The notes below the pieces were generated by a model. It saw only the letters and a program-made list of their open reading frames with translations, searched no databases and was not told the origin of the DNA. 64,000 nucleotides of DNA from Yponomeuta sedellus (Eukaryota; Arthropoda; Insecta; Lepidoptera; Yponomeutidae). Below are positions 9,363 through 19,368 of the stretch, piece after piece (position 1 is the stretch's first letter; each line of letters starts with the position of its first letter). A program made the position numbers and the translations under genes. The stretch covers positions 4,921,565 to 4,985,564 of the forward strand of contig OW203734.1 in assembly GCA_934045075.1 (NCBI GenBank). Reading direction: 5' to 3'.

Positions 9363-12300
9363 CTAGTCAATATTTTCACTGGGCCACTTTTTCATTAAGT
9401 CTGCAGCACTGGAAGTTTTCTTCGGACCTTCAGTGTCATCATAGTTTCTCTACATCATAGCGATCGTTCCGTTTTACTTTTACCACCTGATAGGGTCCTA
9501 GAAAGTGTGGTTTTAACTTAAGACCGGGGCCAAACTGAGTCCTTTTGATTGCCACTAAGTCATTAAGCTCATACTTGTTACTTGGCTTTCTTTTCCTGTC
9601 ATAACTCTTCTTATTTTCTTCTTGAATTTTCTGTATTTGCTGTTTAGCAGACTGTCTTAGTTTTTCTCGCTCTTCTTGGAAATTCTGACTAACTTCTTTC
9701 TGTAATAACTCCATAATTGCCACATCTTCCTTGCATTTCATCTTGATGCCTACTAGCAGCTCAAATGGTGACATATCAATGCTTCTCTGGTATGTGCTAT
9801 TTATAGCTCTTTGTACACGACTGACATGCTTGAACCATAAAGACTTATCTTCGAGACATAGCTTGGTTAGCATTGGAATTAGTATACGATGAATTCTTTC
9901 CACTTGTCCATTGCCTCTTGGTATTCCAGTGGTAATTGTCACATGTTGAATGTTCTCTTCTTTACAAAAGCTTTTAAAATCTCCGCTCGTAAATGCTGTT
10001 CCTCTGTCAGTTATGATCCTGGAGGGATTACCAAAAGTCTGCTGGTGAACACGAAGCTTATTCAGCACCTCAGCACTAGAAGTTGATTTGGTAGGAAAAA
10101 GCCATACAAACTTTGTAAATGCATCCACCATTGTAAGTATGTAGTTGTACTGCTTTCTTGTTTCTGTTAAAGGCCCTATGTGATCCAAGTGCAGAGTATG
10201 CAGTGGCGTTCCTTCCTTTTCTATTGGATTTAAGTAGCCTTCCTGCTTGCCTTCTTTCCTGGTTGCTAAAAGACATGGAATGCAACTTAGTATTGCTTCT
10301 TCTATAATTTTATCAAGACTTCTTATGTAGTAATCTTTACTTATTGCTTCTTTCATCTTCTTTGTTGAGAAATGCCCTTTCTGATGCACTCTCCTAACAA
10401 TTTCTTTTTCCATTGACCTCGGGACCATCATCTGTTTCTGGTTGCCTCTGTAAAGGATACCATTATCCATCCAGAAATCTTGGTAACTTCCGTCCTTTTC
10501 TACTAGCTGTCGTATAGCATTAAGCTCCTCATCTCTCTTCTGTGCTTGTTTCACATCCTCACTTAGACTTGTTACAGCTGCTACAAACGGGTAGCGGCTT
10601 AGTGCATCTGCATGGCGCATTCTTGTACCAGATCGATGTTCAATTACATAATCAAACTCATCTAGAATTAGTGCCCATCGGGCCACTTTTGCGGTAAGAT
10701 CTTTCTTCTTTAGAGTCAATTCAAATGCTTTACAATCTGTTACTATTTTAAAGTGTATTCCATATAGATAATGCCGGAATTTCTTTACTCCCTGAACCAC
10801 GGCCAATGCTTCTAACTCATAGCTGGAATATCTACTTTCTGATTCACTTGTTTTATGACTCATATAATGTACCGGATGCAAGTTACCATCTTCTTGCTCC
10901 TGTAGGAGTATTGCAGCTAGTGCTTGGCTTGATGCATCTGTGTGTAGCTCAGTCGGTAGCTTAGGATCGTATATCTTTAGCACAGGGTCACTCGTCAGTC
11001 TTTCTTTAAGTGTGTTAAAGGCTTGCCTTTGTTCTTCGTCAAAAGTAAACACAACATCCTTCTTTAACAGGTCGGACAAAGGCTTGGCGATCATTGCATA
11101 ATGTGGAATATACTTTCTGAAGTAAGACGTGAGACCTATAAAACTCATTACTTGCTTTGCATTCTTAGGCTCCGGATACTTCTTTACTGCTTCTATCTTT
11201 GCCGGGCTTGGTCGTACTTCTCCGTCTTTAATGAGATGACCTAGGTATTCTATCTCAGGCGTTATGAGTCTGGCTTTCTTCCAATTTATCTCTAAGCCAT
11301 GCTGTGAGGCCACATTCAGTACCACACGTAGTTTATCCACTGCTTCTTTTTCATTGGTAGCTGGAATGATTATGTCATCAATGAAAATCATCATAACATT
11401 TGCAGCTATCAGTTCTCTAAAAATAACTGTAATGAATCTCATGAAATACTTAGGGGACAAACACAGACCGAAAGGCGCACGTAGGAACTCGAACTGTCCA
11501 TTGTGTGTGACAAACGATGTGTATTGCACCGATTCTTTGCTTACTTTCAGGTGGAAAAATCCATTCTTTAAGTCCAGGACACTAAAAACAGTAGCATGTC
11601 TCAATTTATCTATCAAGTCATCAATCAAGGGAAGTGGGAATTCATCTTTGATAATCTTTTTATTTAACAAGCGATAGTCAACACACACTCTCGTAGATCC
11701 ATCTTTTTTCTTAACCAACACTAATGGACTAGAATATTCAGAATAGCTTACCTGAATTATTCCATTGGCTAGCCACTCCCTCACCTGCTCTTCAATAAGC
11801 CTTTGCTCACCTAGCGACACCCGTCTTGGCCGCTGGGCTACAGGGATTTCATCTTTCAGGATAATCTTCATCTCAATTGGCGACTCCTTTGTGCCAGTCG
11901 GAGTATACTCTTCGACAAGCTTCTGCACCTCACCTTTAACTATGGGGTCTGCGATCGAACCTGCAACATCCTCATTACTCATACAACAGTTCACTCTCAT
12001 CAACCATTCTTCCTCTTGTGGCATCAAACAAATAGAACCCTCAGACATAACCATAAAGATATTATGAAGAAATTCTTGCCCAATAATTAACCTATAAGGC
12101 ATACAGCTTTGCGGAACAATATGGAATGTAACCTCGTTGTATTCATGGTCGTCGATGTAAACACTTACAGTACATTTACCACTCGATCTTATTTTTGTCA
12201 GTCCAATTCCTGTTAACACCATATCTTCGTTTTGTTTCGCAATCGAGAGTTCGTTGTAGAAGTTATCCGCCATTAAATTTAAGTCGCTGCCCGTGTCGAT

Positions 12301-12435
12301 CAACGCACTAACAGTTTTTCCATCTAAAATCACTGATTTTACCGCTTTGTTTGTCGATTCCGTCTTGAATTGAATTTTAGTAGTTATGGCAACCAGCCGC
12401 TGTCGACTAATACTGCCAATGTCAAGTGTCTGGCT
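9363..12435 (-). CDS. Ty3/gypsy pol: protease, reverse transcriptase, RNase H, integrase
   Basis: The frame is open from about 12435 to a TGA at 9439-9441; residues above 12367 belong to the inserted LINE. In order it carries the aspartic protease motif DTGSD (near 12300) and the reverse transcriptase blocks VCVDYRLLNKK and MIFIDDII. RNase H follows (TELHTDAS, YELEALAVV), then the integrase zinc region with H-H-C-C (GHFSTKK through CIPCLL) and the DDE core (LDHIGPL, ITDRGTAF, GNGQVERIHR). The enzymes mature the particle, copy the RNA and insert the DNA. A C-terminal tail typical of the family, with a DDTEGP motif, is found in another frame at about 9443-9363. One extra base near 9444 therefore seems to end the native frame early. 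Confidence 0.92.
12355..12367. repeat. 13-bp target-site duplication, left copy (cgattccgtcttg)
   Basis: Identical to 17963-17975. Both copies lie in the gag-pol frame in the same phase, and they bound the nested LINE exactly. Confidence 0.93.
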
Positions 12436-12704
12436 TCACATGTGAATAAGTCAAAGTGCAAACTGTAGCCCAGTACAAAATTCTGATAACTCCCAATATT
12501 TATTTGTTAATATTTTAAACTTTTGTTCATGCAGACGGACACACCTGTAAGAGAACAATATAATTATGTAACAACAAAGTTAGTTATAATAGAATAATAG
12601 AATTACTTATATAGGTGAAACGAGTTAATGTCTCTAAAGTTAAACATTTAACATGAATATCACAAATATATACCTAAAACCGATATTTAGACGGACGAAC
12701 ATTT

Positions 12705-15700
12705 TTACAATTTTATCTTATTTTCTCCCACAAATTTAATAAGTAATATATATAGGTCGTCTATGGACGACAGGTATGTTAAAAGCGTTCTGAAGTTTGT
12801 AGGTAAGGGAACATTTAAGGAAGGTAGAATAGTATAGATGTTTATTGAGTTTTGATTCAATGGGCAATTGAAAAATATATGATCTAGGTCACCGTCCTCT
12901 AATCCACACTCACACAGTGAATTATCCCTCACTCTAATTTTGTTCAAGAAAACAGGCGTGCAGCAGTGGCCAATCCGCAGCCTACAAAGTACCGATATCA
13001 CTCGTTTACCGACTTTTTTAAATTTGTAAAACCAAGGCTTGGCTCTAATAGCTGGTTGAATACTAAAAAATTTTTCTCCTTTAATGCGACTACTTTCTCG
13101 CCACGCGTTCAGCCAAGACTCCTCAAGTTGTTTTTTCGGCAAGGACAGAAGGTCATAAGGGTAGTGGGAATAGTACCTCAAATCCACCTCTTGACCGCAC
13201 GCTTGTTTAGCAAAGTTATCAGCATATTCGTTACCGACGATTCCTGAGTGGCCAGGGATCCAAACCAAAACCACCTCTAGGTTTTTGTCGCGGCAACGGA
13301 CCAGGGCATGCCTGATTTCAAGAATTAATTTGCTATTGATTTTACTTTTAAACTGGTTCTGGCTAAGAGTTTGCAGGCAGCTCAGTGAGTCCGTAAAGAT
13401 TGCTGCTTTTTTTATATTGTGTGACTCTACAAATAGACATGCTTCCAAAACACCAATGCATTCACCAGTAAAGACAGAAGCTACAGGTGGGCATTTGAAT
13501 TGTAATGTTAATTTTGAATTCTGGAGAAATACCGCTACACCAACTGGGGAAGATTGGGACAGTTTTGAAGCGTCCGTGAAAAATAATTGATACCCATTCC
13601 ATAGCTCGCCAGCAACTGAATTGAAAATTATATTTGCAGATGGGTTGTTCTTGCCAATACCAATACTCAAAACAATGTCCGGTGTTGATTGGAGGGTCTT
13701 AAAGTTGTACTCAAACAGTGGGACCTTTTTTGTTGAGATCAGTGATCCTTCAAAAGATTTTAACTTTCTGTAGCTTTTAAGAATTAATGGGATCTCTTTT
13801 TGCCTGGGACCTACACCGGTTTCAGTGTCCAGTTCACGTAACTTTTTAATAAGAATGTGAGATGATCTGGACATAACTTTAGTCACAAATCGGTCGGCTA
13901 GATAGCGACGACGGAGACAAAGGGGTGGTTCACAAGCTTCAACCTGAAGGGCATTAGTGGGGGTTGATTTCATACAGCCCAGTATCATTCGCAGGCATTT
14001 AAATTGAATGCGATCCAGCTTTACAAGTGCCGTCTTGTTGATTGGCTCAAGAACGAAACAACCATAGTCCAGTACGCTCCTAATTAACGCGTCATAAACC
14101 AGTTTCATGGAGACTGGATGGGCTCCCCACCAGACACCAGCCAGGAGTCTTAGAATGGAGTATACTCGCTCGGTTTTTTTAATTATATGTTCAATATGGA
14201 AGGTACCAGCCAGTCTGGAGTCGAGAATGACGCCTAGGAATCTGACTGACGTTTTTTGGGGGATAATATTACTATCAATTTTAATTTCAATGTCTGGGAT
14301 ACTCCGTTTTTTTGTGAAAACCAAAACAGAACTTTTTTGGGCCGAGAGTGAAAGTCCATGCTTGTTAAGCCATTGACTCAGGGAGTTTAGAGAGATATTC
14401 ATGGACAAAGCTGCTTCCACAGCTGAGGCGCTAGAGATATATACTGCCACATCATCCGCGTATTGAAGGATTTGGCAGTTGGTGTTAAGACTGGAGCCAA
14501 TATCGCAAGTGTACAGATTAAATAGAATAGGGCTAAGGACTGAACCTTGGGGTAGGCCCCTGAACAATATTCTGCTTTCATGTTCCAGATTGGGAACCCG
14601 GAGTGCAATTGTCCGCGATATCAGTAATGTGCATATGCATCTGACCATCTTACCAGGGATCCTCAGCTGTGTAAGTTTACTTCTGAGGACTGAAAGCAGG
14701 ACATTGTCATATGCTGATGAGATGTCAAGGAACACAGCCACTGTTAAATTATCCTTGCTCATTGCAATTCTTGCGTCAGTAACTAAGACCGCCACGCTGT
14801 CCATGGTGCCCAAACCCTTTCTAAATCCAAATTGGGTTGGGGGTAGTAAATCTCTGTTTTCTGTGATCCATTCTAGTCTGTTTTTTACAAGATGTTCTAA
14901 TACTTTCGCGAAAGTGGGTGAAAGGGCAATTGGGCGAAAGTTACATGGGTCATCAGAATCTTTGCCAGGTTTTAAAATGGGTAGGATCAACTGTTTCTTC
15001 CAGGCGTCTGGCAAAAAACCAGTTTCATAGAAAGTGTTAACCAGACCGAGGAAATAATTCAAGGTGTTAGGGCCTGATTTGGAAAGAAATGAATAAGGAA
15101 ACCCATCCTCACCAGGGGATGAGTCCTTTACGTGTGATATTACGGTTTTTAATTCTTCTATTGAAAATGGCTCATCAAACAGGTCTACTGGTTTACCTGG
15201 GATGAGGTCGGGAATCCTTATTTCAGCTCTATTAGGAACGTACTGTGGGGCTAACTTAGCTAAGAACTTCTCAGCTACTTCTTTGGAGATCAAACATGAT
15301 GCCTTTGGGGAGAAGCTGCCACGAAATCTGTTTATTTGTTTCCAAACCAGAGAGGGCGTCGAGGATGGAGAGAGAGAGGTGCAAAAGTCATGCCATCCAG
15401 CCCTTTTTTTTCTTCGAAGAGTTCGTCTAGACTTAGCCAACATTCTACGGTATTCAACCAAGTTATGCATGGAGCAAGAGATATTGCATTTTACTTCCGC
15501 GTCTTTACGATCTTTGATGGCTTGCGTGCATTCGTCATCCCACCAAGGAGGGGATGGGACGTTTCGGAATCGTGATTTTTTAACAGGGAAAGCTTTTTCA
15601 GCTGCTTTATTTATGGCCTCTGTGAATGTGCTGTAGTTAGTACCTGGACGATTAGTATCATAAGCAGGTAGGGCTAGGATCTCCTTATCTACTTGATCTA

Positions 15701-16469
15701 AATAAGTATCCCATCCCTTCCTAGTAAGGCGAAATTTGAGTAGCGATTTAGATGGTCCTTCCGGAAGAGTTTTGAAGGGCAGATCAACTACTATTGGGAA
15801 GTGGTCGCTCTCGTGAGTGGAGTTCAGTCGATCCCATATACAGCATGATGCCAATTCAATAGAACATAGAGTTACGTCCACACAGCTTTTTCTTTCATGC
15901 ATATTGCCTCTCCGAGTGGCTCTACCGTCATTAAGCACTAATAGGCCCAAATCGTCAAACATTTCAATGAGTTCTTCCCCAAAAGCATCACAATGTTCTG
16001 AGCCCCAGCGATAGTGGTGTCCATTGAAATCCCCCATAATGATCAATGGGCCCTGCAATAGAACCAAAAAGGATCTAAGCTCATAAATCAGATCAACATG
16101 AGGATTTGCTATATACATGGAGACAAAAGTAATGCCTAAAGCTTTGACGGCTACAACATTGATATGGTCCTCATTAATTATGCTTGGTAAATTTACAGAA
16201 GAGAAGGGGACTTTAGAATTTACAAGTATGGCGCAACCGCCATAGTTGTCAATTCTGTCACTTCGAACACAGTTAAAATTACTTATATTAAAGTTAAGGC
16301 TTGGTCTAAGCCAAGTCTCACTGAAGCAGCATACAGCTGGATTTAATTTATGTATCAGATATTGAATTTCATGTTTTTTGTTGTTGACACTCCTGACGTT
16401 CCATTGAAGGAGAGTGAGTGGAGGGGCCATTGCTAAGCAGTTCCAATATGGCATGAAGTTTATGGGCAA
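12705..16469 (-). CDS. I-type LINE ORF2: endonuclease, reverse transcriptase, RNase H
   Basis: 1254 residues, intact. The AP-like endonuclease fills roughly residues 18-230: QWNVRS, ETWL (catalytic Glu at 51), GDFNGHH and SDHFPIV. The reverse transcriptase is in the middle: FRPIALS, FLDISSAYDNV with the first catalytic Asp, GLPQGSVLSPILF and the YADD active site. An RNase H follows, with FFTDAS, ECIGVLEA, IFTDSLS and GHSGIVGNEYAD supplying the acidic residues. Near the C-terminus is a CCHC-type knuckle (CECG...DHIFFNC). The protein nicks genomic DNA and copies the element RNA there, and RNase H removes the RNA strand. It overlaps ORF1 by 101 bp in another frame. The first ATG was chosen; a second Met lies 14 codons in. 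Confidence 0.93.
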   Translation of the reverse strand: MPINFMPYWNCLAMAPPLTLLQWNVRSVNNKKHEIQYLIHKLNPAVCCFSETWLRPSLNFNISNFNCVRSDRIDNYGGCAILVNSKVPFSSVNLPSIINEDHINVVAVKALGITFVSMYIANPHVDLIYELRSFLVLLQGPLIIMGDFNGHHYRWGSEHCDAFGEELIEMFDDLGLLVLNDGRATRRGNMHERKSCVDVTLCSIELASCCIWDRLNSTHESDHFPIVVDLPFKTLPEGPSKSLLKFRLTRKGWDTYLDQVDKEILALPAYDTNRPGTNYSTFTEAINKAAEKAFPVKKSRFRNVPSPPWWDDECTQAIKDRKDAEVKCNISCSMHNLVEYRRMLAKSRRTLRRKKRAGWHDFCTSLSPSSTPSLVWKQINRFRGSFSPKASCLISKEVAEKFLAKLAPQYVPNRAEIRIPDLIPGKPVDLFDEPFSIEELKTVISHVKDSSPGEDGFPYSFLSKSGPNTLNYFLGLVNTFYETGFLPDAWKKQLILPILKPGKDSDDPCNFRPIALSPTFAKVLEHLVKNRLEWITENRDLLPPTQFGFRKGLGTMDSVAVLVTDARIAMSKDNLTVAVFLDISSAYDNVLLSVLRSKLTQLRIPGKMVRCICTLLISRTIALRVPNLEHESRILFRGLPQGSVLSPILFNLYTCDIGSSLNTNCQILQYADDVAVYISSASAVEAALSMNISLNSLSQWLNKHGLSLSAQKSSVLVFTKKRSIPDIEIKIDSNIIPQKTSVRFLGVILDSRLAGTFHIEHIIKKTERVYSILRLLAGVWWGAHPVSMKLVYDALIRSVLDYGCFVLEPINKTALVKLDRIQFKCLRMILGCMKSTPTNALQVEACEPPLCLRRRYLADRFVTKVMSRSSHILIKKLRELDTETGVGPRQKEIPLILKSYRKLKSFEGSLISTKKVPLFEYNFKTLQSTPDIVLSIGIGKNNPSANIIFNSVAGELWNGYQLFFTDASKLSQSSPVGVAVFLQNSKLTLQFKCPPVASVFTGECIGVLEACLFVESHNIKKAAIFTDSLSCLQTLSQNQFKSKINSKLILEIRHALVRCRDKNLEVVLVWIPGHSGIVGNEYADNFAKQACGQEVDLRYYSHYPYDLLSLPKKQLEESWLNAWRESSRIKGEKFFSIQPAIRAKPWFYKFKKVGKRVISVLCRLRIGHCCTPVFLNKIRVRDNSLCECGLEDGDLDHIFFNCPLNQNSINIYTILPSLNVPLPTNFRTLLTYLSSIDDLYILLIKFVGENKIKL

Positions 16470-17781
16470 CGTGGTCAGGTACGGAGTTAGAACACAAGAG
16501 CTTTGCTAACAAAGTCACAAGCTCCTCAATGTGGTTGTTCGGTGTATCATCATTTAGACTTTGTGTTAGGGCACAACCATTTCTGGATGGACTAAAAGAA
16601 TAGTCTCTTATGAGAGACTGATGAGTTTGTCTATCATAGCCTGGGGATGTTTGAGTGTATGACCTTGGTTTCAAAAATACAGTCTTCCGGTGAGATGTTG
16701 TGCGATGCTGCATCTGGGATGGTTCATATACAGAGTAAACTGAAGGATGGGGGGAAGGTATTGATTTAGCCACATTGGCGTAGCTGCGATTAGCCATAGG
16801 AATTTTTTTATTAGCCTCTGCATAGGATATAGATTGTTCAGCCATCATTTCTTTCACAGCTCGTTGTCTAAGGTACTCAGGGCAGTTTCTGCTTGTAGCT
16901 GGGTGATCCCCATTGCATTTGAAGCATACAACATCCTCGTCATTTATATGGCAGCCATTTCCAGGGTGATCAAGTCCGCACTTAAAACAGCGTGGTTTGG
17001 AACGGCACTGTGTTTGTGTGTGGCCAAAGTTGCAGCAGTTGAAGCACTGAACTGTCGGGAATACATACTTTTCAACCTCAAGTGCTGAGTAGCAGCAAAA
17101 TATGCGTTTTGGTAGAGACTGGCCATCAAAAGTCAAGACCACTGTTTGAGTAGGTTTCCACTCTGACTTACCTTCTGTATTTACCCTTCTATTCATTCTT
17201 CTTACTTTAAGCACTCTGCCACATCCTGATGGAACATTGATGAAACTCAACACTTCTTCATCTGTCCAGTCTGCAGGGACACCTCTTACTAAGCCCATGC
17301 GGGTAATGTTAAATTGTGGTATCATAGCTTGGTAGCTGTTGTTTTGAAGTACTGGGTTCATTAAAAATGCATTAGCGTCTTCAGGAGACTTAAATTCGAC
17401 CGCAACTCTATTGCGTCCAAGGCGCTTGATTCCGTCAGGTAGAACATTGGTAATGTTGTGTCTGAGCAAAAACAAACCAAACTTTATGTGGTGTAGGGTC
17501 GACCCAGAGTTCCCGTCTGTTTCTACACGTGAGACATGTACAACAAAAGGAGCCTTGTCCATAGCGGAGTATTTAGACCTAGCTGCCCTTGGAAGTTTGG
17601 GTGGATTTTGGTTGGTCGGACTGACCTCTGCTGGGCGCTTTCTAGATATCTGATCACTTGTATCCATGATTTCTAACGTAGAGGCATCCGGCTGCGGGTG
17701 CGGCAGAGTGACGGTGAGCCGAGGGGTGAGGATGAAAGGCTCAATATCGGGAGGCTTAGCGGGGATTTCATTCCCCTCCAT
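16369..17781 (-). CDS. I-type LINE ORF1: nucleic-acid-binding Gag-like protein
   Basis: 470 residues. The central part (about 85-235) resembles the RNA-recognition-like domain of LINE ORF1 proteins. It is followed by three zinc knuckles at about 243-300: CFNCCNFGHTQTQC, CFKCGLDHPGNGC and CFKCNGDHPATSRNC. The family protein coats element RNA and accompanies it to the nucleus. The N-terminus is rich in Pro, Ser and Thr and includes a KRP basic stretch. The ATG at 17781 is 181 bases from the element's 5' end and is the first good start. The frame is intact. Confidence 0.9.
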   Translation of the reverse strand: MEGNEIPAKPPDIEPFILTPRLTVTLPHPQPDASTLEIMDTSDQISRKRPAEVSPTNQNPPKLPRAARSKYSAMDKAPFVVHVSRVETDGNSGSTLHHIKFGLFLLRHNITNVLPDGIKRLGRNRVAVEFKSPEDANAFLMNPVLQNNSYQAMIPQFNITRMGLVRGVPADWTDEEVLSFINVPSGCGRVLKVRRMNRRVNTEGKSEWKPTQTVVLTFDGQSLPKRIFCCYSALEVEKYVFPTVQCFNCCNFGHTQTQCRSKPRCFKCGLDHPGNGCHINDEDVVCFKCNGDHPATSRNCPEYLRQRAVKEMMAEQSISYAEANKKIPMANRSYANVAKSIPSPHPSVYSVYEPSQMQHRTTSHRKTVFLKPRSYTQTSPGYDRQTHQSLIRDYSFSPSRNGCALTQSLNDDTPNNHIEELVTLLAKLLCSNSVPDHVAHKLHAILELLSNGPSTHSPSMERQECQQQKT

Positions 17782-17935
17782 GGTTAGTGAGGGAAATGGT
17801 ATTACTTACCAATCCAGATGCACAAACTACTGATATAAATATAGAACAACACAAACACAAAGTAAATTACACCAGGGAGTCAACACAAAGTTGACACAAC
17901 AGTCAAAACAGAATAATATCTCGAAAGCACATGCG

Positions 17936-18979
17936 CTAACCAAGAACACCGATTTGACAGTCCGATTCCGTCTTGTTTACGACCTGCATAACCTCTCCAG
18001 TGCTGTCACTCGATGACATTTGGCCGCCATCGTGAATTTCCGTTCCGCTGTCCTGATTGGCTGTGTTTCCAAACATGGCGGAGCGCTGCTTTGCCGACTG
18101 ACTCGCGGGTTTGTATGCGGTGGCGCCACCCGCCGAACTATGTTGCTGCATTACCGACGGTCTGCCGCTGCCGCCTGTGGCCGCCGGTTCGTTGCACTCA
18201 TTGCCCTTATGGCCGAATTTGTTGCAGCGAAAACATTTAATTCCATTGCGACACATTGTAGCCACATGATTAGCCTCGCCGCAATTGTAGCACCGTTTGT
18301 TGACGCTGGGTTGATGCTTCTTAGTTTCTGTACGGTTCCGGGTGACCTGATGCACTGTCTTTTCTTTAATCTTTTCATAAAGTGTAAGTTTCTCCTTGAG
18401 GACAGGATATGTTGTAGTTCCATAAAGTACCATCTTGTTTACCTCTGTATCCAGGATTCCATCTATGATATACTGGATTGAAACGTAGTCAGGAAATTTA
18501 GCTCTTTTTCCCATCTCTTTCATAATGAGCATGTACTGATAGTACGATTCATCACGTCTCTTCACACGCGCTGCCATTGCTTCGTGCATTTCTTTGGAAT
18601 TCAAGGCTTCTGGAAATTCCTTCAAAATGGCCGTCTTGAGCTCTTCGAATGACTTGTGCACCTTTTCTGTCCTGAGCCACAGTTCTGCCGTGCCCGTGAT
18701 AGATCTTCGCGCTATAATTAGCTTTTGTTGAGGCGTCCAGTTGAATATTTCCGCATTATCCTCAATATCCTGGGCCCATTTAGACGCAGAATATGTCGGA
18801 TCGTCCGAGCTGTACTTAGCGATTCCGCACGTGGGGTCCATGGTTGCTTCAATCATAATGAGTCGACTCGTCGTTTGTTGCGTCGTATTACTCGTAGTAG
18901 CTGTAGTCGTCGTCGTCGTTTGGGTGGATTTTAAGTTCTCGGCCATGCGCACACGTCGTAGTTCGTCTTCGTAGTGCAA
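17936..18979 (-). CDS. Ty3/gypsy gag, truncated by the nested LINE
   Basis: A frame of 347 residues, of which about 339 are element-derived and the last eight are read from the LINE 5' end. It has a Thr-rich N-terminus, a retrotransposon-gag capsid region (WAQDIEDNAEIFNW, LWLRTE, LKEFP) and two zinc knuckles (CYNCGEANHVATMC, CFRCNKFGHKGNEC). Gag proteins assemble the particle and package the RNA. The start at 18979 lies 132 bases from the 5' LTR; an internal Met (MAENL) about 11 codons later is an alternative. Before the LINE arrived, gag ran without a stop or frameshift into pol. Confidence 0.9.
   Translation of the reverse strand: MHYEDELRRVRMAENLKSTQTTTTTTATTSNTTQQTTSRLIMIEATMDPTCGIAKYSSDDPTYSASKWAQDIEDNAEIFNWTPQQKLIIARRSITGTAELWLRTEKVHKSFEELKTAILKEFPEALNSKEMHEAMAARVKRRDESYYQYMLIMKEMGKRAKFPDYVSIQYIIDGILDTEVNKMVLYGTTTYPVLKEKLTLYEKIKEKTVHQVTRNRTETKKHQPSVNKRCYNCGEANHVATMCRNGIKCFRCNKFGHKGNECNEPAATGGSGRPSVMQQHSSAGGATAYKPASQSAKQRSAMFGNTANQDSGTEIHDGGQMSSSDSTGEVMQVVNKTESDCQIGVLG
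17963..17975. repeat. 13-bp target-site duplication, right copy (cgattccgtcttg)
   Basis: Identical to 12355-12367. It marks the true end of gag-derived sequence; the last eight residues of the annotated gag frame come from the LINE. Confidence 0.93.
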
Positions 18980-19088
18980 TGCACCGGGTAATGGCGTCTT
19001 CCGTCTTCACCGGCACGCGGTGTCGTTCGTCGTCGTCGTCGTATCTTCGTTTTACGTCGTAATCACTTGCCTCCTTTATTCTGCCCAC

Positions 19089-19106
19089 ATCCCGGACGAG
19101 CCCCCA
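19089..19106 (-). promoter_or_regulatory. Primer-binding site matching tRNA-Pro
   Basis: On the minus strand, five T residues follow the LTR (19110-19106); the last of them starts TGGGGGCTCGTCCGGGAT. This is the 18-base complement of the 3' end of tRNA-Pro, known from murine leukaemia virus. It would prime minus-strand DNA synthesis. Confidence 0.85.
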
Positions 19107-19110
19107 AAAA

Positions 19111-19298
19111 TGTAGGGATGTGTTTTTGAGCAAAATAATAAAGCTCAGTGAATTTCTTTAATTTTTATTCGTCTTCTCTCAGAGCCCAACCCAGTTACAG
19201 ACAATCCCCATCTTAGTCTTTTATCCCGCTCTCACACTTATCTCTCGCTCACATCTTGCATTCCATTCTACTCAGTCCATCAACGTTCCATTCCCACA
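19111..19298 (-). repeat. 5' LTR of the Ty3/gypsy element
   Basis: 188 bp, identical by eye to 8549-8736. It should contain the promoter of the element; I could not single out a TATA box with confidence. Confidence 0.95.
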
Positions 19299-19368
19299 TA
19301 CATACATACATACATACATACATACATACATACATACATACATAAGTAAGTAAGTAAGTAAGTAAGTG
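19299..19368. repeat. (TACA)n microsatellite, right part, then (AAGT)n
   Basis: About 11 TACA-type units (19299-19344) continue the array interrupted by the LTR element, then switch to about 6 units of AAGT. Confidence 0.93.

Larger units (their letters stand above)
12368..17962 (-). mobile_element. Full-length I-type LINE nested in the Ty3/gypsy element
   Basis: 5595 bp, bounded by perfect 13-bp duplications. Read on the minus strand it has a 5' untranslated region of about 180 bp, ORF1 (17781-16369), ORF2 (16469-12705) overlapping ORF1 by 101 bp, and about 335 bp of 3' untranslated sequence. It ends in a short TTCAA-type tandem instead of a poly(A) run. Two-ORF structure, AP-endonuclease, reverse transcriptase, RNase H and a C-terminal CCHC knuckle fit the I superfamily. 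Both ORFs are unbroken, so the copy could be young and even competent. Clade assignment is from domain order only. Confidence 0.93.
8549..19298 (-). mobile_element. Ty3/gypsy LTR retrotransposon carrying a nested LINE
   Basis: A complete element read on the minus strand. Its two 188-bp direct LTRs (8549-8736 and 19111-19298) look identical by eye and both run TG...CA. It has a primer-binding site, gag, and pol in the order protease, reverse transcriptase, RNase H, integrase. A LINE (12368-17962) sits between gag and pol. Without that insertion and one 13-bp duplication the element would be about 5.14 kb, with one gag-pol frame of about 1310 codons. The flanks read taca on both sides, consistent with a 4-bp target duplication but unprovable inside a TACA array. 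No envelope gene is visible. Identical LTRs imply a recent insertion. Confidence 0.95.

Noticed and set aside
12591..17916. AT-rich agaataata match at both sides of the nested LINE as target duplication
   Set aside because: Nine AT-rich bases could match by chance and would leave gag and pol disconnected. The 13-bp match at 12355 and 17963 joins them in frame and was preferred.
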